Shown: positions 31,361 through 40,368 of the stretch, piece by piece
Position numbering within the stretch: the first letter of the stretch is position 1
Layout of the letters: every line of letters starts with the position of its first letter
Assembly (NCBI GenBank): GCA_016212165.1
Contig: JACRGY010000076.1
Span: forward strand, 1-43,452
DNA: 43,452 nt
Reading direction: 5' to 3'
DNA from: Nitrospirota bacterium
GTDB taxonomy: Bacteria; Nitrospirota; Thermodesulfovibrionia; Thermodesulfovibrionales; UBA1546
Made by a program: the position numbers and the translations under genes
Notes under the pieces: model-generated
Database searches by the model: none
What the model saw: the letters and a program-made list of their open reading frames with translations, nothing else
What the model was told of the DNA's origin: nothing

Positions 31361-33769
31361 CTAATCCTTTTCAACTACTTTGCTCATGCTTACGATCTTA
31401 TCCTCTGCATCAACATCCATAAGCTTTACACCCTGCGTATTCCTGCCCTGAAGGGATATGTTGTCTGCGGTTGTCCTTATGAGCTTCCCTGAATTGGTTA
31501 TCATAATTATCTCATCCTCATCCCGCACCTGAATAAGTCCGATTGCCTTCCCACCTTTTTCTATGGTCTTTATTGATATAACACCTTTTCCACCCCTGCC
31601 CTGAACACGATACTCTTCTATCTTGGTCCTTTTGCCCAGCCCCTTTTCGGTAACGGTGAGAAGATAGGTTCGTTCTTCTGCAACCTCTGCAGATACCACC
31701 TCGTCACCCTTCACAAGACGTATGCCTATAACACCTTTGGCTGTCCGGCCCATATCACGGACATCCTCTTCATTAAACCGTATCGAAAGACCATCCTTGG
31801 TACCAATAATCAGGTCACTCTTGCCATCGGTCTTTTTTACCACTATCAATTCATCGCCTTCTTCAATTGTAATAGCTATTATTCCCTTGCCGCGCGGGTT
31901 GCTGTATTCTTCAAGCGCAGTCTTTTTTACCGTACCATTTTTTGTAAACATCACAAGAAATGCCTCTTTAAAATCCCTGATTGGCAGGGCTGTTGTAATC
32001 CTCTCTCCCTCTGAGAGCTGGAGGAGATTCACAAGCGCCTTGCCTTTTGCAGTACGGCCTGCCTCCGGAATCTGGTATACCTTTAACCAGTATAAGCGCC
32101 CGAGGTTGGAAAAGAAGAGCATATAGTCATGCGTCGAACCGATAAAGAGCTGTTCAACAAAATCCTCTTCCTTTGTCTCCATCCCGATGAGGCCCTTCCC
32201 TCCCCTGCGCTGGCTTCTGTATGCAGACAATGGATTCCTCTTTATATAACCCTGATGAGAGATCGTTATTACCATGTCCTCTTCTGTTATCAGGTCTTCT
32301 ATGGTAATCTCCTTTGTCGCAGTGGCGATCTCGGTCCTTCTGTCGTCAGCGTATTTTTCCTTGATCTCGATGAGTTCATTCCTGATTATCTTCGATACAA
32401 GTGCATCACTTCCGAGTATTGCCTTAAGCCTTTCTATCTCTTTTAATATCTCAGTGTATTCACTTATTATCTTTTCGCGTTCAAGTCCTGTGAGCCTCTG
32501 CAGTTTCATATCGAGTATTGCCTGAGCCTGAAGCTCTGACAGAGGGTAGTCCTTTACCAATCCAAGCCTTGCCTCCTCAGGCGTCTTTGATTTCCTTATT
32601 AAGGCAATAATCGCGTCAAGATGATCAAGCGCTATCTTCAGCCCTTCTAATATATGCGCCCTCTCATCTGCCTTTCTGAGTTCAAACTTGGTCCTTCTTA
32701 TAACAACATCCCGCCGATACTGCAGAAAATGGCTCAATATCTTCTTCAGAGGCAGAACCTGAGGCTGATTATTGATAATGGCAAGCATTATAATTCCGAA
32801 TGTTGATTCCATCTGTGTATGTTTATAAAGGTTATTAAGAACAACCTCTGCCATCTCACCCCTCTTAAGCTCAAGCACAACCCTTATTCCATCTCTATCC
32901 GACTCATCTCTTATTTCCGATATGCCCTCTATTTTCTTTTCTCTCACAAGCTCGGCAATCTTTTCTATAAGCCTTGCCTTGTTAACCTGATACGGGAGTT
33001 CTGTGATTATGATATTCTCTCCGCCGCGATATTCCTGCTCTATCCTTGCCTTGGCCCTTACCTTGATAAGTCCTCTTCCCGTGTTATAAGCGTCGACAAT
33101 ACCTTCAGCGCCGTGAATTATGCCGCCCGTCGGAAAATCAGGACCCTTTATTACACCCATAAGGTCATTGATTGTTGCCTCAGGATTATCAAGGAGCATA
33201 ACAAGGCCATCTGTTATCTCTCCCAGATTATGAGGAGGTATATTCGTTGCCATTCCAACAGCGATACCTGCAGAGCCGTTAATTATAAGATTCGGCACCC
33301 GTGACGGAAGCACCAGAGGTTCCTCTGTTGTTTCGTCAAAATTGGATTTAAAGTCAACTGTCTCCTTGTCAATGTCTGACAGAAGGTCTTCTGCAATCTT
33401 TGCAAGCCTTGCCTCGGTATAACGGTATGCAGCAGCTGGATCTCCGTCGATGGAGCCAAAATTACCCTGACCGTCTATCAATGGATAACGCATATTGAAA
33501 TCCTGCGCAAGTCTTACGAGTGCATCGTATACAGCGGTATCGCCATGCGGATGGTATTTCTTTAAAACCTCTCCGACAACACCGGCGCACTTTGAATATT
33601 TTTTGTTCGAAAGAAGGCCCTCCTTGAACATTGCATAGAGTATCCTTCTCTGAACAGGTTTAAGCCCGTCTCTTATGTCAGGCAGGGCCCTGCCGATTAT
33701 TACGCTCATAGCGTAATCCAGATAGGAGACCTTCATCTCCTCTTCAATACTTATTGGAACCTTCGCCAT
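31361..33769 (-). CDS. gyrA: DNA gyrase subunit A
   Basis: An 802-residue type II topoisomerase subunit. Catalytic Tyr is in [11 protein letters not shown]; the quinolone region reads [14 protein letters not shown]; the GyrA box QRRGGKG in the C-terminal beta-pinwheel separates it from ParC. GAGGGGAGAG precedes ATG 33769, which opens [20 protein letters not shown]; the frame upstream is not conserved. An extended -10 (TGCTACAAT on the minus strand, about 33818-33826) may be its promoter. gyrB is not in this window. Confidence 0.96.
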   Translation of the reverse strand: MAKVPISIEEEMKVSYLDYAMSVIIGRALPDIRDGLKPVQRRILYAMFKEGLLSNKKYSKCAGVVGEVLKKYHPHGDTAVYDALVRLAQDFNMRYPLIDGQGNFGSIDGDPAAAYRYTEARLAKIAEDLLSDIDKETVDFKSNFDETTEEPLVLPSRVPNLIINGSAGIAVGMATNIPPHNLGEITDGLVMLLDNPEATINDLMGVIKGPDFPTGGIIHGAEGIVDAYNTGRGLIKVRAKARIEQEYRGGENIIITELPYQVNKARLIEKIAELVREKKIEGISEIRDESDRDGIRVVLELKRGEMAEVVLNNLYKHTQMESTFGIIMLAIINNQPQVLPLKKILSHFLQYRRDVVIRRTKFELRKADERAHILEGLKIALDHLDAIIALIRKSKTPEEARLGLVKDYPLSELQAQAILDMKLQRLTGLEREKIISEYTEILKEIERLKAILGSDALVSKIIRNELIEIKEKYADDRRTEIATATKEITIEDLITEEDMVITISHQGYIKRNPLSAYRSQRRGGKGLIGMETKEEDFVEQLFIGSTHDYMLFFSNLGRLYWLKVYQIPEAGRTAKGKALVNLLQLSEGERITTALPIRDFKEAFLVMFTKNGTVKKTALEEYSNPRGKGIIAITIEEGDELIVVKKTDGKSDLIIGTKDGLSIRFNEEDVRDMGRTAKGVIGIRLVKGDEVVSAEVAEERTYLLTVTEKGLGKRTKIEEYRVQGRGGKGVISIKTIEKGGKAIGLIQVRDEDEIIMITNSGKLIRTTADNISLQGRNTQGVKLMDVDAEDKIVSMSKVVEKD

Positions 33770-33869
33770 TTCTCTCCCCTCTAACCAATAATCGCGTGAT
33801 ATTAGGAAAAACATGATATTGTAGCACAAGTTGTCGCCTAAAAACATTGGGTTTTACCATAAAATTTTC

Positions 33870-33878
33870 TGCTATAAT
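33870..33878 (+). promoter_or_regulatory. Extended -10 promoter for the NtrC-type regulator
   Basis: TGCTATAAT at 33870-33878 is a full extended -10 box (TGnTATAAT), 65 nt upstream of the start at 33944. The -35 region is poor, as expected for this class. Confidence 0.55.
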
Positions 33879-33943
33879 TGTTAGGTAGCCATAAAAAAAG
33901 AGATGCTTAAATCCATCACATCAAATTTATACCCTTAAAGACA

Positions 33944-35275
33944 ATGAAGAATTCACCGGTCAGGATATTAATTGCCGACGATGAAAAAAACTTCAGAGAG
34001 GTCCTTATGACCACACTCTCGGATGAGGGCTTTGATGTTACCGGAACTGACAGCGCCATTAAGGCAAAAGACCTTCTTGAAAAAGAGGAATACGATGTCC
34101 TGCTGCTTGATTTAAATATGCCGGAAGTCGGCGGGATGGAAGTCCTGAAAAAAATAAAAACTTTTGAGATACCACCCGAAGTGGTAATCCTTACAGGCGT
34201 TGGAATCGTGTCTACGGCTGTTGAGGCCATGAAGCTCGGAGCCTATGATTATCTTACGAAACCATTCAAGATTGAAGAACTTAAAGCCGTCATTGAAAAA
34301 GCGCATGAGAAGAAAAAACTCCGCACCGAAAACCTGCTGCTCAAGACACAGATAAAAAGACAATTCAGGCAAAAGAACATCATAACAAAGAATACTTTAA
34401 TGATAGATATTCTTGAGACTGTCAAAAAGGTTGCAATCCCTGATTCTCCGGTGCTTATTTACGGCGAGAGCGGTGTTGGCAAAGAGCTGATAGCAAGAGC
34501 CATCCATGATGCATCGGAAAGAGCTGAAAAACCCTATATCCCGATCAACTGCGGGGCAATCCCCGAAAACATAATTGAAAGCGAACTGTTCGGGCATGAA
34601 AAGGGGTCATTCACAGGAGCATACGAAAAAAAATTAGGATTACTGGAAATAGCTGATGGCGGGACCCTTTTCCTTGATGAGATTGGCGACCTGCCGCTGC
34701 AGCTTCAGATAAAATTGCTGCGCGTCATCGAGACAAAAAGTTTTTTCAGGGTTGGCGGGACAAGAGAAATGAAAGTTGATGTAAAGTTTGTATTTGCCAC
34801 AAACAAGGATATTAAAACAGAGACTGAAGAAGGCAGGTTCAGGCATGACCTCTACTATCGTATAAGTGCGTTAACCATTCATATCCCCCCTTTAAGGGAA
34901 AGGAAAGAGGATATCCCTTTGCTTATTGCACACTTTAGAGAGAACAATCCTGCCTTCAAGCATAAAAAGTTCAGCAAGGACGCATTGGACGCCATCTCTG
35001 AATATTCATGGCCCGGAAATGTCAGGGAGCTTCAGAACGTGTTACACAGGACTCTATTGCTGTCAAAGGCCGATACAATAACCCGTGAAGACCTGCCCGC
35101 AGACCTGAAAACAGGCAATAAAGCTTCAGGCATCCGGCTTGAAGACATCGAAAAAAATCATATCCTCAAAATCCTCAGGGAAGCCGGCGGACAAAGAGGA
35201 AGAGCAGCAGAGATACTCGGTATCGACCCGAAAACTCTTTATCGGAAGCTGATGGGTTACGGGATAAAAGAATGA
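33944..35275 (+). CDS. NtrC-family sigma-54-dependent response regulator
   Basis: A 443-residue regulator. Receiver domain (1-120) with phospho-acceptor Asp56 ([14 protein letters not shown]) and Lys in YLTKPFK. AAA+ domain: Walker A GESGVGKE near 174, sigma-54 contact loop GSFTGA (Ser replaces the first Ala of GAFTGA), Walker [14 protein letters not shown], arginine finger [10 protein letters not shown]-terminal Fis-type [21 protein letters not shown]. It probably pairs with the histidine kinase 71 nt downstream. The target promoters are unknown. Confidence 0.93.
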   Translation: MKNSPVRILIADDEKNFREVLMTTLSDEGFDVTGTDSAIKAKDLLEKEEYDVLLLDLNMPEVGGMEVLKKIKTFEIPPEVVILTGVGIVSTAVEAMKLGAYDYLTKPFKIEELKAVIEKAHEKKKLRTENLLLKTQIKRQFRQKNIITKNTLMIDILETVKKVAIPDSPVLIYGESGVGKELIARAIHDASERAEKPYIPINCGAIPENIIESELFGHEKGSFTGAYEKKLGLLEIADGGTLFLDEIGDLPLQLQIKLLRVIETKSFFRVGGTREMKVDVKFVFATNKDIKTETEEGRFRHDLYYRISALTIHIPPLRERKEDIPLLIAHFRENNPAFKHKKFSKDALDAISEYSWPGNVRELQNVLHRTLLLSKADTITREDLPADLKTGNKASGIRLEDIEKNHILKILREAGGQRGRAAEILGIDPKTLYRKLMGYGIKE

Positions 35276-35346
35276 ACAAAGTCAGGATATCTTTAAGCAG
35301 CGGATTCAGACATTATAGCGCAGCGAAAAAACCGGGAAGATAAAAA

Positions 35347-37188
35347 ATGCTTAAATTCAAATCCCTTACGGCAAAACTTATTTTCATGGGTATTATAATG
35401 CTTTCCTTTATCGCCATCTATATCACTGCCACCTTTATCTTTACAAATCAAATTAGTGATAATTCCTTAAGGATAAATCTTGCCGGGAGCCTGAGATCCC
35501 GTTCCTTTGAAATGACATGGATAATTAATAGAATAATCAAGACAGCAGACCCTGGATTAAAAGAATCTCTTACTGCAGAACTTGGCAATGAGATAAATAT
35601 GTATGAAAGAATAGCTGCCAATATAAAAAATGGGAACAGCGAACTTGGGATCAGGGCGCTTAAGAATAAAGATGAGATAATGATGTTTGATGGTTTCCTT
35701 GACGAGTGGAATAATACTTTAAAGCCTCTGCTTTTAGAGATCGCCAAACTTCATGGGGAAAGGACCGGGGCATTACTTGACAAATACAATGTGGGGATCC
35801 AGAACTACGCATATGGCATAAACCGGTTTGTCGGACTTTTAGAGGCTGAACATAAAGCAAAATTAGAAGACTTCAATGCATTCAGGTTCTATACATTCGG
35901 CTTATTTTTCATCACAACAGTCTTCATTATATTTTATGCAAGACATGACGTAATTAATCCCACAAACAGCCTTAAGAATGGAGTAAAAGAAATCGCGGAT
36001 GGAAATTTTGATGTCAGGGTTGACATAAGAAGCGAAGATGAGATTGGAGAGCTTTCCGCTGCTTTTAACAAAATGGCAGAAGCAATAAATGAAAGGGACC
36101 GGGAAAAAGACATCCTGTTTGAAAAGGTCTCCGCGTCTCAAAAAATGTGGCAGGACACGTTTGATGGCATCACAGACCTGATATCTATTCATGACAGCGA
36201 ATTCAATATTATAAAGGCTAACCGCGCATTTGCAGAATACTTTGGCTTGCATCCGCGGGAAATAATCAACAAAAAATGCTATGAAATTTTCCATGGAGCC
36301 GCTTCCCCTATAGAGGGCTGTCCTAACATAACGACATTAAAAGAAAAGAGGCCGGCAACCACTGAGATTATGGATGCTAAAACAAACAAGATATTTCAGA
36401 TATCCACATTCCCTTTTTATTTCCATGAAGCAGAGTTTCAGGGCACAATTCATATAGCAAAAGACATCACAGAGGAAAAAGAAAAAGAGATGCGTTTTAT
36501 AATGAGCGACAGGCTTGCGGCATTGGGACAGATGGCATCAGGCATAGCCCATGAGATAAATAACCCCCTGGCCTCGATTGCTGGCTGTGCAGAGGGGCTT
36601 TTGTCCAGAGTAAAGACCAACCGGTTTGACCCTGTACTATTTGAAAATTACTTGAAAATCATAGGAGAAGAGATTTTAAGGTGTAAAAAAATTACAACAG
36701 ACATGCTCTCATTTGTAAGAGAAAAAACTTATCAGAAAAAAGAGATTAATTTAAATGAGAGCCTCGATAAAACCCTTGAGATAATCGGCTTTCAGGGCAG
36801 ATTGAAAGGGATTAATGTAATAAAAAATTACGCAAAGGCAATACCGGTTGTGCATGCAAGTGAAGGCGAACTAAGGCAGGCTTTTATAGCGATAATAACG
36901 AATGCCCTTGATGCCATGCAGGATAACGGCACGCTTACACTCGAAACAGGGATAGAAAACGGTATGGTATTCATAAAAATCAGTGACACAGGAACAGGCA
37001 TACAGTCCGAACATATTGACAGAATATTTGCACACTTTTTTACAACAAAGGCCGAAAAGGGCGGCACGGGACTTGGCCTCTCTATAGCAAGAAAAATTAT
37101 TACAGACAATAATGGGAGCATCAGTGTTATTTCAGCAATAGGGAAAGGCACCACCTTCAAAATAACTTTACCCAATACAACCCCTTAA
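35347..37188 (+). CDS. Membrane sensor histidine kinase (PilJ-like sensor, HAMP, PAS)
   Basis: A 613-residue kinase. Two membrane helices (about 9-32 and 180-200) enclose a periplasmic region starting RINLAGSLRSRSFEM, like the type IV pili methyl-accepting/NarX-type four-helix sensor. Then HAMP (about 200-250), PAS (about 265-375, with Cys motif CYEIFHG ... EGCPN), HisKA with His402 in GIAHEINNPLAS, and HATPase with NALDAMQDNG, DTGTGI and GGTGLGLSIA. NarX-like sensors bind small anions; here the ligand is unknown. It follows the response regulator and likely phosphorylates it. A terminator follows. Confidence 0.92.
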   Translation: MLKFKSLTAKLIFMGIIMLSFIAIYITATFIFTNQISDNSLRINLAGSLRSRSFEMTWIINRIIKTADPGLKESLTAELGNEINMYERIAANIKNGNSELGIRALKNKDEIMMFDGFLDEWNNTLKPLLLEIAKLHGERTGALLDKYNVGIQNYAYGINRFVGLLEAEHKAKLEDFNAFRFYTFGLFFITTVFIIFYARHDVINPTNSLKNGVKEIADGNFDVRVDIRSEDEIGELSAAFNKMAEAINERDREKDILFEKVSASQKMWQDTFDGITDLISIHDSEFNIIKANRAFAEYFGLHPREIINKKCYEIFHGAASPIEGCPNITTLKEKRPATTEIMDAKTNKIFQISTFPFYFHEAEFQGTIHIAKDITEEKEKEMRFIMSDRLAALGQMASGIAHEINNPLASIAGCAEGLLSRVKTNRFDPVLFENYLKIIGEEILRCKKITTDMLSFVREKTYQKKEINLNESLDKTLEIIGFQGRLKGINVIKNYAKAIPVVHASEGELRQAFIAIITNALDAMQDNGTLTLETGIENGMVFIKISDTGTGIQSEHIDRIFAHFFTTKAEKGGTGLGLSIARKIITDNNGSISVISAIGKGTTFKITLPNTTP

Positions 37189-37220
37189 GGCAATATGCCC
37201 TGCCACAGGGGCATATTGCC
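37189..37220 (+). terminator. Terminator after the histidine kinase gene
   Basis: A 12-bp inverted repeat (37189-37200 and 37209-37220) starts right after the stop codon, with extra pairing possible in the loop, and CCTTTTT follows about 10 nt downstream. Confidence 0.7.
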
Positions 37221-37335
37221 CGACAATAATCCTTTTTAATCATAAATTTATCAGCAAAATCAATATATTATGTCATGGCATTCATCTTGCTTCATTTTTA
37301 GTAAATATAAAAAAGGCGTAGGGGAGGAAAATACA

Positions 37336-37635
37336 ATGAAACAAAACTGCTGGGAATTTAAAGGCTGCGGGAGAGAGCCCGGAGGTAAAAAATCCGAAGA
37401 GCTTGGCGTATGTCCGGCCACAAGTGATGAAAGGCTTGATGGAGTCCACGGAGGGAAAAACGCAGGAAGGGCCTGTTGGGTCATGGCAGGCACTTTATGC
37501 GGCGGAAAGGTTCAGGGGACCTTTGCCCACAAGTACAAAAACTGCGAAGTATGTGATTTCTACAAGAAAATAAGAGAAGAGGAAAACGGAAGCTACCAGT
37601 TATCAATAATCCTTCTTACCAGGCTAAAAAAATAA
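37336..37635 (+). CDS. Two-CW-type cysteine-rich small protein
   Basis: A 99-residue protein with CWEFKGCGREPGG, GVCPA, GRACWVMAGTLCGG and CEVCDFYKKIREEE. This matches the small two-CW domain found alone or at the ends of chemoreceptors and kinases in Deltaproteobacteria and Nitrospirota. The cysteine pattern suggests a metal or Fe-S site with redox sensing, which is inference. GGGGAGGA precedes ATG 37336; the open frame upstream (from 37270) is not conserved in type. It sits between a histidine kinase and an HD-GYP regulator. Confidence 0.8.
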   Translation: MKQNCWEFKGCGREPGGKKSEELGVCPATSDERLDGVHGGKNAGRACWVMAGTLCGGKVQGTFAHKYKNCEVCDFYKKIREEENGSYQLSIILLTRLKK

Positions 37636-37720
37636 CATCTATTTATAAATATTGCAGACAGTAATCAAAATTGCCCTGATGGCAAATGATTAAATTTACC
37701 TGAGTAAAAAGAGGGAGAAG

Positions 37721-38755
37721 ATGCCAACTGACACACGCATTCTGCTGGTAGATGATGAAGAAAGAATCCTGCAGACGTACTCCTTGCTGCTTGAGGACCT
37801 CGGTTATTATGTAAGAACAGCTTCGCAGCCTGAAGGTGCGTTAAGGCTTGTAACTCAGGACAAATTTGATCTGGCATTCATAGACCAGTTTCTGGGCGCC
37901 ACCACAGGGCTTCAGCTCATACAGGAGTTGTCAAAGATAGATCCTGAGCTTTATTATGTGATAATCACCGCCAATGGCAGCGCCGGCCTTGCTGTTGAAT
38001 CTCTTAAAAAAGGAGCATCTGATTTTATAACCAAACCCTTTTTTGTTGCTGACCTGCTGAAAAGCATAGACCATGTAACCAAAAAAAGGGAACTCGATAA
38101 AGAGAAAAAAAAAGTTCTACTGACCCTCGAAACAAAGGTAAGTGAAAAAACAGAAGACATGAAGAAGACATACCTCGAGGTCCTTTCATCCCTGGCCCAG
38201 GCCATAGAAAAAAGAGATCACGGCACTTACGGCCATTGCAGGCGGGTCAGCTATTACTCAAGCCTTATCGCAAATGCCCTTGACCTTAAGGAAAATGAGA
38301 AAAGCGAGCTTAAGGCAGCATCAATGCTTCATGATATAGGCAAAATAGGCATAAGCGATATTATTCTGGGCAAGCAGGGGCCTCTAACTAAAGCTGAGAT
38401 GCAGACTGTCAGAAGCCATCCCCAAAAGGGAGTAGAAATACTAAAACCCCTGAAACAATTTAAATCCATACTTCCGACAATTCTTCATCATCATGAAAAC
38501 TATGATGGTTCAGGCTATCCGTATGGATTAGCCGAAAGAAATATCCCTTTGTCCGCAAGGGTAATTGCAGTTGCGGATACCTACGATGCTATCTTATCAA
38601 ACAGGCCTTATCGGTCTGCATCCAGCCACAATGAGGCCGTTAATGAATTGATAAAACATGCTGGCAAACAATTTGACCCAAATATAGTAAGAGCATTTAT
38701 CAGCCTCAAACCCATTAATATCGCTACCCTGTCAGAATTACCCGCCCAATTTTAA
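37721..38755 (+). CDS. HD-GYP-domain response regulator (c-di-GMP phosphodiesterase)
   Basis: A 344-residue protein. Receiver (1-120) with Asp55 (LAFIDQFLG) and Lys in FITKPFFV; a coiled linker (about 125-155); HD-GYP domain with the metal motif HDIGKIGISD, then SHPQKGVEIL, LHHHENYDGSGYPYGL (the GYP motif) and VADTYDAIL. All catalytic residues are present, so it should hydrolyse c-di-GMP when phosphorylated. GAGGGAGAAG precedes the ATG. No partner kinase directly adjoins it; the one at 35347 is the nearest. Confidence 0.93.
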   Translation: MPTDTRILLVDDEERILQTYSLLLEDLGYYVRTASQPEGALRLVTQDKFDLAFIDQFLGATTGLQLIQELSKIDPELYYVIITANGSAGLAVESLKKGASDFITKPFFVADLLKSIDHVTKKRELDKEKKKVLLTLETKVSEKTEDMKKTYLEVLSSLAQAIEKRDHGTYGHCRRVSYYSSLIANALDLKENEKSELKAASMLHDIGKIGISDIILGKQGPLTKAEMQTVRSHPQKGVEILKPLKQFKSILPTILHHHENYDGSGYPYGLAERNIPLSARVIAVADTYDAILSNRPYRSASSHNEAVNELIKHAGKQFDPNIVRAFISLKPINIATLSELPAQF

Positions 38756-38769
38756 TCCTGTTACGCTAA

Positions 38770-39501
38770 TTAATAAGACTCTCTCTTTATTTTCAATATC
38801 AGCAGGGTTATTGTGCCAAGCATAAAAAGTATTCCTCCAACTAATGCCCAGGCCGCGCCAGGCTCTTTGGTTACCTCAAGCAGAACCGCTTTTAATGGAT
38901 ACGGCTGAATATCCTTGAGGTATATTCCAAGCCCTTTGTAAAAAGAAGGGGAGTTTGGACTGAGAGAATCTTCTTTTATTTTTTCACTACCAGAGAAATA
39001 TTCTATATTCACTGTCCAGCCTGAGATGTATCCCGATGGGTTAATATTTATGTTTATATCATTTACCTTCACAGTTAAATTATTTGGCAAAAGAAAAGCT
39101 GAACCTTCATAGGCAACTGCATTGTTTTTAAAGCTGCCGGCAGAACTCAAAAAATGTGCAAGGAGTATAAATAAAAAACCAATATGTATTATCTGGGGTG
39201 AGATTATCAAAAGCCATGTCCTGTGCTGCCTTTTTTTCAGGAGGGATTCTGCGCTGCAAAGCAAGGTATTTGCAGCCAGCAGGGAAAGCAAGATTATCGA
39301 GCCCCAGAGCCACCATGTTGCACCCGGCGGACTATCTTTGAGCCATCCAAACAGGGGGGTTGAATTTATGGTTGAGAATTCCTCTCTTGACGGCATTATC
39401 ACGGCACCAAGGAAGAGCATAAGGATCAATCCCAGCATAAGCCATATGGCTGTTCGAAGGGAGAGGAAGAATGCAAACAGTCTTCTTATTATTTTTCCCA
39501 T
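38770..39501 (-). CDS. resB: ResB/Ccs1-like cytochrome c biogenesis protein
   Basis: A 243-residue membrane protein of the ResB-like type: two or three N-terminal helices (SLRTAIWLMLGLILMLFLG, WWLWGSIILLSLLAANTLL), ISPQIIHIGFLFILLAHFL with a conserved His, a periplasmic domain and a final helix. With the CcsA-type gene upstream it should form the system II haem handling complex. Shorter than full ResB (about 450-550). The start ATG 39501 is used because the 19 codons upstream run into a dispersed repeat (39542-39615). Confidence 0.8.
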   Translation of the reverse strand: MGKIIRRLFAFFLSLRTAIWLMLGLILMLFLGAVIMPSREEFSTINSTPLFGWLKDSPPGATWWLWGSIILLSLLAANTLLCSAESLLKKRQHRTWLLIISPQIIHIGFLFILLAHFLSSAGSFKNNAVAYEGSAFLLPNNLTVKVNDINININPSGYISGWTVNIEYFSGSEKIKEDSLSPNSPSFYKGLGIYLKDIQPYPLKAVLLEVTKEPGAAWALVGGILFMLGTITLLILKIKRESY

Positions 39502-39541
39502 CTTAGACCTCTTGTTATTGACCCCAAAATTCTCCTCTTTC

Positions 39542-39615
39542 GTCATTCCCGCAGTCATTAAGCGGGAATCTATTCTTATGCCTTTTCTCTGGATTCCCGT
39601 TTACACGGGAATGAC
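39542..39615. repeat. 74-bp double-palindrome dispersed repeat
   Basis: Outer inverted ends GTCATTCCCG (39542-39551) and CGGGAATGAC (39606-39615); two internal hairpins ATTCCCGC/GCGGGAAT and ATTCCCGT/ACGGGAAT. This type of palindrome (ATTCCCG hairpins) is widespread as a multicopy repeat in Nitrospirota, Deltaproteobacteria and others. It lies between the two cytochrome c maturation genes. Confidence 0.85.
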
Positions 39616-39648
39616 AGAACTTTGTACCATGCCCTGCCTCCCTTTTAC

Positions 39649-40362
39649 TCAAAACGTATGCGAGCTCTTCATCAAAAGGCTCACTCCCAAATATGTAAAC
39701 AGTGTGATGACAAATCCAATAATACCTAAAATGGCAGAGGGTTTACCCGCCCATTCCTTTTTCAACCTTGCATGTAAATAAAGGCTGTAAAAAATCCACA
39801 GGATTGTTGTCCATAGCTCCTTGGGAGTCCAGAGCCAGTATGTGCCCCACGCAAGGTAGGCCCAGATGCCCCCGAATATCATTGAAAGAGAAAACATGCA
39901 GTAACCTATCAGTACAGCCTTGTACTGATAAGCCTCTGTTTCCTGCTCTTTATATCTCAGGAATAAAAAACCTAAAATTGCCGCAATCCCGAAGAGCGCA
40001 TACGAAAAAAACGAGAGACTGACATGGAGCTCAAACCAGTATGTTTTTAAAACCGGAGGCAGAGGCCTGTTGTGCGCCTTTGCGAGAAGAGAAAAAACAA
40101 CCAATGCAGACGCAATCACCGAAACAGGGTTAATGAACTGTTTTTTATTCTTCATAGAGAATGTAAAAGGTATTGCGAATGCAACCAGAGAGGATGAAAG
40201 AAAAAACAACGTATCATGCGGCCCGACCAGAGGCAGGCGTTCAAGCTGAATTCCCCTCATCAGCATATAAGCCGCTTGCATCAGGAACCCGGGATAGATG
40301 AGAAAACCTCTGTACAGGCTGAGAAGATAAAAGACTATTGAGAGGAACGCAAGGATTATCAC
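39649..40362 (-). CDS. ccsA: CcsA/ResC-type cytochrome c assembly protein
   Basis: A 237-residue protein with about seven or eight membrane helices and a haem-binding Trp-rich loop AYLAWGTYWLWTPKELWTTI, where most relatives have WxWDPKE; Asp is replaced by Thr. Conserved His in ELHVSLSFFSYALFG and YSLYLHARL are likely haem ligands. It delivers haem for covalent attachment to c-type cytochromes, which sulfate reducers use heavily. The start is GTG at 40362, 6 nt after carB. The downstream partner is resB. Confidence 0.87.
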   Translation of the reverse strand: MIILAFLSIVFYLLSLYRGFLIYPGFLMQAAYMLMRGIQLERLPLVGPHDTLFFLSSSLVAFAIPFTFSMKNKKQFINPVSVIASALVVFSLLAKAHNRPLPPVLKTYWFELHVSLSFFSYALFGIAAILGFLFLRYKEQETEAYQYKAVLIGYCMFSLSMIFGGIWAYLAWGTYWLWTPKELWTTILWIFYSLYLHARLKKEWAGKPSAILGIIGFVITLFTYLGVSLLMKSSHTF

Positions 40363-40368
40363 CTGAAT

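Noticed and set aside
31361-33769. Topoisomerase IV subunit ParC
   Set aside because: The GyrA box QRRGGKG is intact in the C-terminal domain, which favours GyrA.
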